64,000 bases of DNA from Simonsiella sp051414845 (GTDB lineage Bacteria; Pseudomonadota; Gammaproteobacteria; Burkholderiales; Neisseriaceae). The stretch is from positions 1,984,001 through 2,048,000 of the forward strand of contig CP183313.1 in NCBI GenBank assembly GCA_051414845.1. The letters run 5' to 3'. The position numbers and the translations under genes were made by a program. The notes under the pieces are model-generated. The model saw only the letters and a list, made by a program, of their open reading frames with translations, searched no databases and was not told where the DNA came from. Within the stretch, counting starts at the first letter, position 1. The number at the start of each line of letters is the position of its first letter. This document shows, in pieces, positions 1-8,971 of the stretch.

Positions 1-98
1 AATGGCTGCACATTATCATTTTTTTCAGGCAGCCTGAAAAACTGCGCGGATTTTACCACAAATGTAGGTGTAAGTAGCGTGCGCAGGCTGCCTGAAAA

Positions 99-875
99 TC
101 ATTGCGCCATAAAATTCGGATGCAACACACCCGCGATTTGCGCCAGCATCACCAACATAAACACCAGCAAAAAATAGCCAATAAACGCCACAATCGTCAA
201 ACCAACAGGTTTTAACCAGCCCAATCGGTCGTAATGTTCGCCCACTTCATCGCGCACAAATTTCACTTGTTCGCGCACCAAAGTAAAAAACCAGCCAATC
301 CACAACACAAAACTCGTGTACATCGGCAAACGAAAACCCGCCACTAAACCCACACACGCCATCACCACATAAAACGCCACTACCGCCCACACAAACGTCA
401 TGTTCTTTTTCGCTTTATCCTCAAAACCCAACTCACGCCAATTGTGCGCATGCAACCACGCACCCAAAGCAGGATTCAAGAAAAACGCCCAAATCGCCGC
501 CGCTTTCGGATTCCACAATTCAGGCACATATTCAATCATATTATCGTCAGCAACTTGCGCCACAGGACGTTGAACAGGCGCAACTGGCGCAGCTTTTTTC
601 AGGCTGCTTAATCTTTAATTTAGTTGTTTTCCCCAAGGTTTGCGGCGCATGATTTTGCGCTGCTGCACGATGTAAGGCTGCCTGAAAAAACGCAGGCTCT
701 TCCATTTGCAAACGCGCGTCATAACGGGCGCGCACTTCAGGCTGCAACAACCATTCGCGTACGGCTTTTGCAGTTTTCTCGTCGATTTTGCCTCCGGCTT
801 CGCCTTGATTTAAGGCTGCCTGAATTTCAGCGGCATTGGCTTGTGGTGGTGTAAAATGTGATAGAGGTTAATCAT
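99..875 (-). pseudogene. Frameshifted J-domain-like membrane protein
   Basis: Three minus-strand reading-frame pieces make one plausible protein. ATG at 875 gives MINLYHI, then the frame closes. The next frame carries about 85 residues ending in a J-domain-like stretch (KAVREWLLQPEVRARYDARL) and an Ala-rich linker. The frame after that carries a membrane domain with three or four hydrophobic segments to the stop at 99. The breaks fall on homopolymers: T4 (minus sense, 853-856), where T5 would keep frame, and A6 (594-599), where A5 would. The two shifts compensate, so 875-99 is a whole number of codons. No HPD motif is visible. As printed, only the C-terminal 154 codons (GTG at 563) form an open frame. 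It could be a decayed gene, a sequencing error at both runs, or length-variable tracts. Function unknown. Confidence 0.55.
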
Positions 876-1094
876 ATTGAAATAGCTTTTATACAATGAT
901 GGATTCAAACAGGGCGTAACTGTAAAACAGCGCACAATATGCGACAAGAATTATTCCAATCTGTCGCAAAAGTGCAACACAACCTTTTCAGGCAGCCTGA
1001 AAAGCAAAAGCGCGAATTCAATCATTCGCGCTTTTATCATACGTGATTCAACCTGCCTTTTCTTTCAGGCCGCCTGAAAACTTAATGACGGATG
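876..1094. other. Intergenic stretch with DUS pair and terminator
   Basis: This gap lies between the DASS transporter gene and the broken J-like gene, both on the minus strand. It holds an overlapping DUS palindrome near 988-1003, a GC-rich hairpin at 1006-1035 and a degenerate DUS at about 1066. No open frame with protein-like composition was seen. Confidence 0.6.
1006..1035 (-). terminator. Rho-independent terminator
   Basis: A 12-bp perfect inverted repeat (AAAAGCGCGAAT) with a 6-base loop is flanked by A and T runs. It lies about 60 bases beyond the stop of the minus-strand DASS transporter gene and can work in that direction. Confidence 0.7.
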
Positions 1095-2558
1095 TTACCA
1101 ATAGCCCAAAACTTTCCACCAAACGCCACCAATAATGGCAAAAATCAATAAGTTCACCACGCTCATCACAAAACCTGCTTTCCACCATTCGCCCATAGTG
1201 GTGTAACCAGAACCGAAAATCACGGGCGATGTGCCTGTTGCATAATGGGTTAAAGTCATCATGATGTTCGAAGCAGCCGCCATCAGCAGCGCAGTGAGCA
1301 TAGGTGGCGAACCCAAAGCAATTGCCGCAGCCAAAAAGGCGCCAAACATAGCAGTAATATGCGCCGTGGTACTGGCAAACATGTAGTGCGCATACATATA
1401 AGCCAAAATCAGAATCAAGCCTGCGCCCATACCACCAATGCCCATGCCACCAATACTGCTTTCCAACACGCCAGAAAACCAAGTAATCAAGCCCAGTTTA
1501 TTCAAATAAGTTGCCATCATAATCAAGGCACCAAACCAAATAATCGTGTCCCACGCGCTTTTTTCTTTGAGCACATCATCCCAAGTGAGCACGCCCGATA
1601 ACAACAATAAACTCAAGCCAATAAATGCAGTGGTTGTCGCATTAACCGTTAAAGCAGCATTACCTGTTAATAAAGTTGGAATATCTGCCCACAAAATCAA
1701 CAACACACCAAAAATCGCCGCCATAATTTTTTCTTCCAGCGACATTTTGCCCATTTCTTGCAAACGCTCTTTGGCAAATTGAACCGCATTCGGCGTTTCC
1801 TTAATTTCAGGTGGATATAAGAAATACAACACCAAAGGCATCACCACAAATGCCACCAAACCTGGCACCAACATCGCAATCGCCCAAGCCCCCCAAGATA
1901 AACGGAAATCGCTGCCTAAATTTTCGGCAATCAAATTCACCACCAATGGATTGGGCGCAGTTGCTGTAATAAACATCGCTGAAGAAATGGGGTTGGAATG
2001 GTAGTTTACCAAAGCCAAATATTTACCCATTTTTCCTTCCGTGCCTTTTTCTGGGTCGGAATCGTAGCTGCTGGCAATCGATTTCATAATCGGATGCATA
2101 ATCCCGCCGCCACGTGCGGTATTAGATGGCGTAACAGGCGCAAGCAACAATTCAGACAATGCCAAACTATAGCCAATGCCAAGCGTTTTTTTGCCCCATA
2201 CGGCAATAAACAAATAACCAATCCGCGCGCCTAAACCTGTTTTGAGCAAGCCGCGTGAAATCATGATGGCAACGGCAATCAACCAAATCAATTGATTGGA
2301 AAATGAACTTAGCGCGTCATTAATCGCGGCTGAAGGTTTATCCGCTGTTACGCCCGTTACAGCCACCAAGCCGACAGCCACCATAGACAAAGCACCCAAT
2401 GGCATAGCTTTACCAATAATCGCCGCAATCACGCCCACAAACATCGCCAGCAATGTCCAAGCTTGCGGTTTCACGCCTTCTGGTACAGGAATCAATAAAA
2501 TAATCACACATAATGCCACGGCAATCACCAGTGGTATGGGTTTAAAACCAAGTTTCAT
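1095..2558 (-). CDS. DASS-family dicarboxylate/anion:Na+ transporter
   Basis: A polytopic inner-membrane protein of 487 residues with about 12 hydrophobic segments. It belongs to the divalent anion:Na+ symporter family (CitT, YflS and 2-oxoglutarate/malate translocator group). The family motifs SNTARGGGIMHPI and FITATAPNPLVV are present, and it ends in a second SNT-like region. The ATG at 2558 is chosen over the in-frame GTG at 2567 because the GTG overlaps a good ribosome site (GAGGTG) placed correctly for the ATG. A paralogue encoded at 38314-39801 shares the N terminus, the TPSNTARGG motif and the C terminus. The substrate is probably a C4- or C5-dicarboxylate, but the sequence does not decide it. 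It stands alone, divergent from the peptide transporter gene. Confidence 0.88.
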   Translation of the reverse strand: MKLGFKPIPLVIAVALCVIILLIPVPEGVKPQAWTLLAMFVGVIAAIIGKAMPLGALSMVAVGLVAVTGVTADKPSAAINDALSSFSNQLIWLIAVAIMISRGLLKTGLGARIGYLFIAVWGKKTLGIGYSLALSELLLAPVTPSNTARGGGIMHPIMKSIASSYDSDPEKGTEGKMGKYLALVNYHSNPISSAMFITATAPNPLVVNLIAENLGSDFRLSWGAWAIAMLVPGLVAFVVMPLVLYFLYPPEIKETPNAVQFAKERLQEMGKMSLEEKIMAAIFGVLLILWADIPTLLTGNAALTVNATTTAFIGLSLLLLSGVLTWDDVLKEKSAWDTIIWFGALIMMATYLNKLGLITWFSGVLESSIGGMGIGGMGAGLILILAYMYAHYMFASTTAHITAMFGAFLAAAIALGSPPMLTALLMAAASNIMMTLTHYATGTSPVIFGSGYTTMGEWWKAGFVMSVVNLLIFAIIGGVWWKVLGYW

Positions 2559-2920
2559 TGTGCACACCTCAAGTTATCATCAAATAAAAAAGAAAATTTG
2601 TGGTGCAATTATACGCTTTCAGGCAGCCTGAAAATTTGGTTTAACGCAAGTTTTTACACGCCAACGCTTGTGATAATTTTTTTATTTTTTTAATAATGTT
2701 AAAAACTATAACTTGATTTTCAATACTTATAAATCCTTGCTGCACATCATTTTTTCTACTTAGGCACGATTGCAAAACACCATTAAAATAAATTTCTGCT
2801 AATAAATGTTTATTTATGTATATTTTCCGCTAAAATGGCTTTGTTTTTTGCAACAAGTGCGCAGGTGTGAGCTAGTGTTTTCAGGCTGCCTGAAATGATT
2901 AATTTCTTTAGGAGCATATC
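2559..2920. other. Divergent intergenic region
   Basis: About 360 bases of AT-rich DNA between two divergently transcribed transporter genes. DUS copies sit at about 2619-2634 and 2879-2894, close to each start codon. Promoters for both genes must lie here, but no unambiguous -35/-10 pair was found. No small gene is seen. Confidence 0.6.
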
Positions 2921-4378
2921 ATGTGGAATGGCAAAGTGCTTTCAATGATGTTTGTGCAGTTGATTTTTGGCTTGTCCTTTTACGGGGCATTGACCATCTT
3001 AACCCCTTTCTTTTTGGACAAACTCAAATACAGCGAGGCGGATACCATGATGATTGTGGGGGCGTTTTCTGCTTTGGGAACGCTGTTTGCGGTGGCAGGC
3101 GGTTTTTTGGGTGATAAACTGATTGGCGAATACCGCGCCTTGTTGCTCAGTTTTATTTCGTTTACATTGGGTTTTGGCGCGATTGGTTTTGGTGCAGCGC
3201 AATTGAGTGCGCCTTGGTGTTTACTGGGGATTGCGCTGGTGATTTTTGCGCGTGGTTTGAAAGCCACCAATTACAGCACGCTGTTTCGCGTGATTTTCGA
3301 ACGCCATGAAGATTTCGAACACAGTTTCACGATTAATTATTCGGTAAACAACGTCGGCTCGCTGGTGGCAACCTACGGCTTTCCGTTTTTGGTGGGCGTG
3401 GTAGCGTACACGGGCGGATTTGGTTTGGCAGCGTTTTTGTGCGCGTTGGCGGTGGCGTCGTTAATCATTTACCGCAAAGGTATTTTGAATCACGCCAGCG
3501 CGTTGGATAGAAATCCGATTTCAGCAAAAAGCTGGGGGATTTTCGTTGCTTGCTCGGTGGCGATGATTGGTTTGGTGTTTTTTATGTTTTCCAACGTAGG
3601 TTTGAGCAAATATATTGTTTATTTTATTAGCTTTTTGGCGGTAGCATATTTTTTATATTTAACTTTTTCAGGCAGCATAGCTGAGCGTTGGAGAATGTTG
3701 TGCGTGGTGGTGATGTTGCTGCTGACGATTGGTTTTTACATTTATTACGGTCAGATGATGACGTCTATGAATGTGTTGGCAATCAATACGATGCGTGGCG
3801 ATTTGTTCGGTTTCATTCCGCTCAAACCTGAAAGCAATGGCGTGATGAATCCGCTGTGGTGTATTGTGGCGGGACCTGTGATTACGTTTATTTTAACGTC
3901 GCTGGAAAAGCGCAATATTCATATTTTTATTGCCAATAAAGTGGCGATTGCGTTTGTGTTTACGGCGATTGCGTTTGGTATTTTGACGTGGGGCGTACGC
4001 TCGATTGGCTCGGATTTGGTTTTAACACCTGAATTATTTTTGGTGGTGAATTTGTTCCAAGCGTTTGCTGAAGTGATTATGGGCAGTTTGGTGGTGTCGT
4101 TTATTTTGGCGGTTGCGCCCGCACGTCATGCCAGCTTTTCGGTGAGCATGAACATGGTGGCGATGTCGCTCAGCGGCGTGATTGGCGCGATTTTCTCGAC
4201 CAATGTCGCTCTGGAAAAAGGGCAACAATTAACGCAACAATTCGTTACCGAAACCTACGGCGGCTTTTTCGGCATTTTGACCGTGATGGCGGTGGTGATG
4301 GTGGCGTTGGCGTTTGGCAGCTCGTTTGCAGTGAAGAAAATGATGGCAAAAGCAGAAAGTTTAGAAAAAGCAGCATAA
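2921..4378 (+). CDS. POT-type proton-coupled peptide transporter (MFS)
   Basis: An inner-membrane carrier of 485 residues with 12-14 hydrophobic segments. The N-terminal run (FYGALTILTPFFLDKLKYSE, then GGFLGDKLIGEYR) and the late segment FQAFAEVIMGSLV followed by LAPARH-like AVAPARH match the proton-dependent oligopeptide transporter family, which imports di- and tripeptides. The ExxER motif of helix 1 in well-studied members is not obvious, so peptide specificity is inferred. The ATG at 2921 follows a strong ribosome site (TTAGGAG, 7 bases). It is single-gene, divergent from the DASS transporter. A long hairpin follows at 4417-4470. Confidence 0.75.
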   Translation: MWNGKVLSMMFVQLIFGLSFYGALTILTPFFLDKLKYSEADTMMIVGAFSALGTLFAVAGGFLGDKLIGEYRALLLSFISFTLGFGAIGFGAAQLSAPWCLLGIALVIFARGLKATNYSTLFRVIFERHEDFEHSFTINYSVNNVGSLVATYGFPFLVGVVAYTGGFGLAAFLCALAVASLIIYRKGILNHASALDRNPISAKSWGIFVACSVAMIGLVFFMFSNVGLSKYIVYFISFLAVAYFLYLTFSGSIAERWRMLCVVVMLLLTIGFYIYYGQMMTSMNVLAINTMRGDLFGFIPLKPESNGVMNPLWCIVAGPVITFILTSLEKRNIHIFIANKVAIAFVFTAIAFGILTWGVRSIGSDLVLTPELFLVVNLFQAFAEVIMGSLVVSFILAVAPARHASFSVSMNMVAMSLSGVIGAIFSTNVALEKGQQLTQQFVTETYGGFFGILTVMAVVMVALAFGSSFAVKKMMAKAESLEKAA

Positions 4379-4416
4379 ATATCGCTCAATCGCAGTCTGA
4401 GGCTACCTGAAAAATT

Positions 4417-4470
4417 ATCCCTATTGTGAACAGTTTAAAATCATCTGCTTAAACTCATGCCAATAGGGAT
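4417..4470. repeat. Isolated long inverted repeat
   Basis: Outer arms ATCCCTATTG and CAATAGGGAT enclose inner arms GTTTAA and TTAAAC. There is no T-run, so it is not a standard terminator. It follows an Eikenella-type DUS variant (AGGCTACCTGAA, about 4400) and precedes a normal DUS. Confidence 0.6.
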
Positions 4471-4606
4471 GGTGTCATTTTCAGGCTGCCTGAAATATTG
4501 TCAAACATCATTTTTTTGAATAATGCACTAATAAATATTGACTCAACCGTCTAAAATCGTTTTGATTACACCTCTTTCGTATTGTTACTCTACAACAAGG
4601 TCAGCC

Positions 4607-5506
4607 ATGTCCCATCAAGCAACCGACATCAATTGGAATGCCATAGAATCTCAAATTGTGCACGACAACGGTGAACCTTTAATCCAGCTTTCATCACACG
4701 CTCGTTTGCAGCTTCAACCCATTTATTTTCAACTCAACATCGCAGGCGCGCAGCCTGATATTTATGTGCGCCAAAGTGTGGCAGACAATTTGATGATGGC
4801 GTGTTACTTCTTTATCTTATTGGCTTTGCCTGCCAGCGCGTGGGTGCGCCGTGTATGGGGCAGCCCGTATCAAGATGAATTGGAAAAACAAGGCTTGGGT
4901 AAAGAGCATAATGCGGCGGCGGATTATTGGCAGGCGAAACCGATTTCGCTGCAAAGTATTGCTTTGTCTTTGGGTGCGGCGATGTTGCTGGTGGCGGTGT
5001 CGTTTAGTTTGTCTAAATGGCTCAAAGGCGTGCTGGGCGAGAGTGAAAGTGTGGCGCAGGATTTGTTGTTTAGCTTGATTACAGACAAATATTTGCTGCT
5101 GACGACGCTGACTTTGCTGGTTATCGCGCTCTTTGGTAAACAGGTTCGCCGCTTGGACGGCAGCCAAGAGTTGGGGACATACGGCATTTATTTGTTTTTC
5201 GTCGTTATTGGTGTGCCTGCTTCTATTCCGTTGATTATTCAAAATGCACCATTATTATTTGTCTTTACTTTAACCGCCGCAGTCATCAATTTATTGATAA
5301 CCATGGTGTTCGGTAAACTGCTAAAATTCAGTATTGAAGAGATTGTACTGGCTTGCAACGCGAATATCGGCGGTCCAACGACTGCTGCGGCTTTGGCAAT
5401 TGGTAAAGGCTGGCGCGATTTGGTAGGCCCGATTTTGCTGATTGGTACACTCGGTTATGTGATTGGCAATTATGTGGGCATGTTTGTTTATTCTTTGCTG
5501 CAATAA
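4607..5506 (+). CDS. DUF819-family membrane protein, N-terminal half missing
   Basis: A predicted membrane protein of 299 residues. The C-terminal half (ADNLMMACYFFILLALP near residue 60; ACNANIGGPTTAAALAIGKG; a final VGPILLIGTLGYVIGNYVG) is typical of DUF819, a family of unknown function thought to be transport-like. Complete members are near 390 residues with a matching membrane-embedded first half. Here about 55 soluble residues stand in its place. The ATG at 4607 follows AAGG at proper spacing; an upstream ATG at 4538 lacks one. It may be a truncated, perhaps non-functional relic, or a half-length form. It lies 37 bases before dadA and may be co-transcribed with it. Confidence 0.65.
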   Translation: MSHQATDINWNAIESQIVHDNGEPLIQLSSHARLQLQPIYFQLNIAGAQPDIYVRQSVADNLMMACYFFILLALPASAWVRRVWGSPYQDELEKQGLGKEHNAAADYWQAKPISLQSIALSLGAAMLLVAVSFSLSKWLKGVLGESESVAQDLLFSLITDKYLLLTTLTLLVIALFGKQVRRLDGSQELGTYGIYLFFVVIGVPASIPLIIQNAPLLFVFTLTAAVINLLITMVFGKLLKFSIEEIVLACNANIGGPTTAAALAIGKGWRDLVGPILLIGTLGYVIGNYVGMFVYSLLQ

Positions 5507-5543
5507 TTTTTCAGGCTGCCAAATATTTTGAACGGAGAATACA

Positions 5544-6803
5544 ATGAAAGTTGTCATTTTAGGTGCAGGTATTATAGGCATTGCCAGCGCGTATTATCTC
5601 AATCGCGCAGGGCATGATGTGACCATCATTGAGCGCGAAGCAGGCGTTGCCGATGGAACGAGTTTCGCTAATGCAGGACAATTGTCGTTTGGCTATACCA
5701 CGCCTTGGGCAGCACCGAATATCCCGATGAAAGCCTTTAAATGGCTAGGTAAAGCACACTCTCCTTTGATTATCAAACCCGATGGCAGCCTGTTTCAAAT
5801 GCGCTGGTTGGCGCATATGACGGCAAATTGCAATAGCGTCGCCTACGCGCGCAATCAATCGCGCATGATGCGAATTTCGGAATACAGCCGTGCGATGTTT
5901 GCCGAGTTTGAACAAACGGAAAACTTAAATTTTGAACAACGCCACAAAGGCACATTACATTTATTTCGCAATGCTGATGCTTTCAGGCTGCATCAACAGC
6001 AAATGGGCGTTTTAGATAGTTTCAATGTGCCGTATCAAACGTTAAATGCCGAAGAAGTTTTGCAATTTGAACCTGCGCTGGCGCATATTCAAGCGCAAAT
6101 CTCGGGTGCATTTCATTTGCCGAACGACAGCACAGGCGATTGCCGCGTGTTTACGCAAAAACTGGCAGAATTATTACAACAACGCGGCGTAAAATTTAAA
6201 TTTAACCAAGAAATCAGTCGCTTAAATATTTCAGGCAGCCATGTAGAGAGCGTTATCGCAGGTGGCGAGACGTTCAATGCAGATGCGTTTTTGTGCGCGC
6301 TGGGCTGTTTCAGTCGCCCCGTGTTGCAACAAATTGGCTTAGATTTGCCGATTTATCCTGTGAAAGGCTATTCGATTACTTTGGATATTGAAGACGAAAG
6401 CCGCGCGCCTCAATCTACCGTATTGGACGAAACCTACAAAGTCGCGCTCACGCGTTTTGACAAGCGCATTCGCGTCGGCGGCATGGCAGAATTATCGGGC
6501 TATCGCTTGGAACGCCCCGAAGTACATCGCGAAACTTTGTCTATGGTGGTCAATGAGTTATTCCCTAACAGCGGCAACACGGCAACCGCAAGCTATTGGA
6601 GCGGCTTGCGCCCTGTTACGCCCGACAGCACGCCGATTATCGGTTGCACGCGTTTGGACAATTTGTTTACCAACGCAGGACACGGCACGCTGGGTTGGAC
6701 GATGTCGCTAGGTTCAGGGCGCATTGTGGCGGATTTGATGACGCTGGGACAGGCGGAAGTGGCGACCGATGATTTGAGTTTGGCGCGGTATGGGTGTAAA
6801 TAA
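5544..6803 (+). CDS. dadA: D-amino acid dehydrogenase, small subunit
   Basis: An FAD-dependent membrane-associated dehydrogenase of 419 residues that oxidises D-amino acids, mainly D-alanine, to 2-oxo acids and passes electrons to the quinone pool. The N-terminal dinucleotide fold GAGIIG (residues 7-12) and the following ERE at the end of the second strand mark FAD binding. TSFANAGQLSFGYTTPWAAPN and the C-terminal GHGTLGWTMSLGSGR are characteristic of DadA. Length is that of the family. The ATG follows CGGAGA. No alanine racemase is nearby. A DUS-pair terminator follows at 6972-7007. Confidence 0.93.
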   Translation: MKVVILGAGIIGIASAYYLNRAGHDVTIIEREAGVADGTSFANAGQLSFGYTTPWAAPNIPMKAFKWLGKAHSPLIIKPDGSLFQMRWLAHMTANCNSVAYARNQSRMMRISEYSRAMFAEFEQTENLNFEQRHKGTLHLFRNADAFRLHQQQMGVLDSFNVPYQTLNAEEVLQFEPALAHIQAQISGAFHLPNDSTGDCRVFTQKLAELLQQRGVKFKFNQEISRLNISGSHVESVIAGGETFNADAFLCALGCFSRPVLQQIGLDLPIYPVKGYSITLDIEDESRAPQSTVLDETYKVALTRFDKRIRVGGMAELSGYRLERPEVHRETLSMVVNELFPNSGNTATASYWSGLRPVTPDSTPIIGCTRLDNLFTNAGHGTLGWTMSLGSGRIVADLMTLGQAEVATDDLSLARYGCK

Positions 6804-6864
6804 CGCGTAAATTAGAAAGACTGAAACCTTTGCAAACCTATTAAGGCTGCCTGAAATGCTAATA

Positions 6865-6952
6865 GAGCGCGAGCGGCTCGCCCGCATATTTCATTTAATT
6901 GAATATTTGATTTTTTAGATAGAAATATTTGGGAGCGAGCCGCTCCCGCTCC
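6865..6952. repeat. GGAG-type REP inverted pair
   Basis: Two GC-rich palindromic arms (GAGCGCGAGCGGCTCG and GGGAGCGAGCCGCTCCCGC) in inverted orientation are separated by about 40 AT-rich bases and end in GCTCC. It is the same family as the repeats at 20013, 32189 and 47673. Confidence 0.65.
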
Positions 6953-6971
6953 AAGTTTTGCAAAGGTATCG

Positions 6972-7007
6972 GGCTGCCTGAAAGATTATGCTTTCAGGCA
7001 GCCTTTT
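6972..7007 (+). terminator. DUS-pair terminator after dadA
   Basis: Inverted DUS copies form a 13-bp stem (GGCTGCCTGAAAG) with a 6-base loop followed by TTTTA. It ends the dadA transcript. Confidence 0.7.
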
Positions 7008-7085
7008 ATATGATGTAGATTCAATACACCCAATGTGTACAAGTAGCAATAATGGGCGCAAGAAACACAAAAAATTTCTTTGAAG

Positions 7086-8309
7086 TTATGGTTTAGGTCT
7101 ATGCATGGCTTCATCAGCTGCGGCGGTAAACAAGACATCGGTCGATGAGTTCAACGCAGTTTCGGCTGAGTCTTGTATCACGCCAATAATAAAGCCAACA
7201 GCTACAACTTGCATAGCAATATCATTGGGAATATTAAACAAACTACACGCCAATGGGATAAGCAGCAATGAACCACCTGCTACACCCGACGCACCACATG
7301 CACTGACTGTGGCAATTAAACTGAGCAAGAGCGCAGTCCAGAAGTCCACTTGGATGCCTTGCGTGTGCGCAGCAGCTAAGGACAATACGGAAATGGTAAT
7401 TGCCGCGCCTGCCATATTGATGGTTGCACCCAAGGGAATGCTGATGGAATATGTGTCCTCATGCAAATTCAATTTTTTTGCCAACGCTATGTTTACGGGA
7501 ATATTGGCAGCAGATGAACGCGTGAAAAATGCGGGAATGCCACTTTCGCGCAAGCACGTGAATACCAATGGATAAGGATTGCGTTTTATTTTTAATAATA
7601 CAATCAATGGATTAAGTACAAAAGCGACAAACACCATGCAACCTAGCAACACTAAAATAACGCGTCCATATTCTTGCGCCATTTTGACAAAACCTGTTTC
7701 TGCAACAGTAACCGTCATTAAGCCCAAAATACCCAGCGGCGCAAAACGGATAATCCAACGCACAATTTTGGAAACAGCTTGGGTAAAATCTTCAATCACT
7801 TGATGAGTAACATCATTGGCTTGGCGCAAGGCAAAGCCAAGAACCAGTGCCCAAGCCAAAATACCGATATAGTTCGCATCTGCTAAAGCAGTAACTGGGT
7901 TTGCCACCAGATTTAACAGTAAATTTTTCATGACTTGCGCAATACCTGTAGGCAGATTTAGCGGCGCATCAGGTGGCGATACCAATGTAATTGTGCTCGG
8001 GAATGCAAAACTTGCTAACACGCCCACTACCGCCGCACCAAAAGTACCAACTAAATATAAAAACAAAATCGGTTTAATATTGGTTTGCGTCCCTTCATTA
8101 TGTTGTGCAATGGCAGCAGTCACCAAAATAAACACCAAAAAGGGCGCAATTGCCTTTAATGCCCCAACGAATAAACTTCCTAAAATACCGACAGTTGGGG
8201 CTGCACTGGGAAAAAAGTTACCAATAATAGCACCCACAATCAAACCTAATACAATTTGCCAAATCAGGCTTAGCTGATTAACTGTATGAAATAGCTTTTT
8301 TGCTGGCAT
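7086..8309 (-). CDS. sstT: Serine/threonine:Na+ symporter SstT
   Basis: A dicarboxylate/amino acid:cation symporter of 407 residues (SLC1-like fold) in the inner membrane. The N terminus (LSLIWQIVLGLIVGAIIG) and the HP1/TM7-HP2 sequences ESGIPAFFTRSSAANIPVN and PLGATINMAGAAITI are those of SstT, which imports serine and threonine with sodium. Length is normal. The ATG at 8309 follows AGGAG at 7 bases. It is a single gene. Confidence 0.92.
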   Translation of the reverse strand: MPAKKLFHTVNQLSLIWQIVLGLIVGAIIGNFFPSAAPTVGILGSLFVGALKAIAPFLVFILVTAAIAQHNEGTQTNIKPILFLYLVGTFGAAVVGVLASFAFPSTITLVSPPDAPLNLPTGIAQVMKNLLLNLVANPVTALADANYIGILAWALVLGFALRQANDVTHQVIEDFTQAVSKIVRWIIRFAPLGILGLMTVTVAETGFVKMAQEYGRVILVLLGCMVFVAFVLNPLIVLLKIKRNPYPLVFTCLRESGIPAFFTRSSAANIPVNIALAKKLNLHEDTYSISIPLGATINMAGAAITISVLSLAAAHTQGIQVDFWTALLLSLIATVSACGASGVAGGSLLLIPLACSLFNIPNDIAMQVVAVGFIIGVIQDSAETALNSSTDVLFTAAADEAMHRPKP

Positions 8310-8486
8310 AAAAAATCTCCTGAATAGAAACTTTCAGGCAGCCTGAAGTAAAAGTGGCAGCCTGAAAAGAATCGTGCATTTTAAGCATTTTTTAACATTT
8401 TGCAATATCGTGTTAATTTTTTTCGATTTTAAGTGAAATAAAGCTATTTAATAGCACATTGAACCTAAAAATTAAAAACAAACAAC

Positions 8487-8523
8487 AAAAAAGCAGTTTC
8501 CTGTGTCGGAAACTGCTTTTTTT
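8487..8523 (-). terminator. Terminator of the atp operon
   Basis: A strong hairpin: AAAAAAGCAGTTTCC, a 6-base loop, then GGAAACTGC and a run of 7 T. It lies just past the atpC stop and is symmetric enough to work in both directions. Confidence 0.88.
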
Positions 8524-8535
8524 GATGATATTACA

Positions 8536-8961
8536 TTATTTTTTGTGCGCAGCACGCAAATAATCTAATGTTTTCAACTCAGCAATGGCAGCAGCCAAAG
8601 CGGCTTGTGCTTTTGCTTGCGATTCATCATCGTGCGCATGCTGCAAGGCTTCATGAGCTGCTTGCTTCGCTTTTTCAGCACGTTCGCGATCCATAGCATC
8701 ACTGCGAACCGCAACATCTGCCAAAATAGTAACTTTATTGTCTTGTACCTCCAAAACACCACCCGATACAGCTACTAAAACTTCTTCATTTGAATCAGCC
8801 TTGGTCACTTTTAATGTGCCTGGACGCACTAAACTCATAATCGGTTCATGCTTTGGATAAATACCCAACTCACCTGTTACTGTCGGCACAACGATGAAAG
8901 AAGCTTCGCCTGAGAAGATTTGTTCTTCGCTGCTCACTACTTCAACTTGCATGGTACTCAT
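8536..8961 (-). CDS. atpC: ATP synthase F1 subunit epsilon
   Basis: A 141-residue subunit of the F1 central stalk that couples rotation to catalysis and inhibits ATP hydrolysis. The N-terminal beta-sandwich (MQVEVVSSEEQIFSGEASFIVVP, TGELGIYPKHEPIMS) and the C-terminal helical pair (RAEKAKQAAHEAL) are clear. The start at 8961 has a near-perfect ribosome site (AAGGAGG). It is last in the operon, 10 bases after atpD. Confidence 0.97.
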   Translation of the reverse strand: MSTMQVEVVSSEEQIFSGEASFIVVPTVTGELGIYPKHEPIMSLVRPGTLKVTKADSNEEVLVAVSGGVLEVQDNKVTILADVAVRSDAMDRERAEKAKQAAHEALQHAHDDESQAKAQAALAAAIAELKTLDYLRAAHKK

Positions 8962-8971
8962 GCGTGCCTCC

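Noticed and set aside
547..750. Separate small Cys-rich protein on the minus strand
   Set aside because: The Cys-rich tail comes from reading past the A6 tract; the upstream part aligns with the J-like gene. It is treated as part of the frameshifted gene.
2700..2740. FNR site before the DASS transporter
   Set aside because: TTGATTTTCAATAC matches only the first half-site of the consensus.
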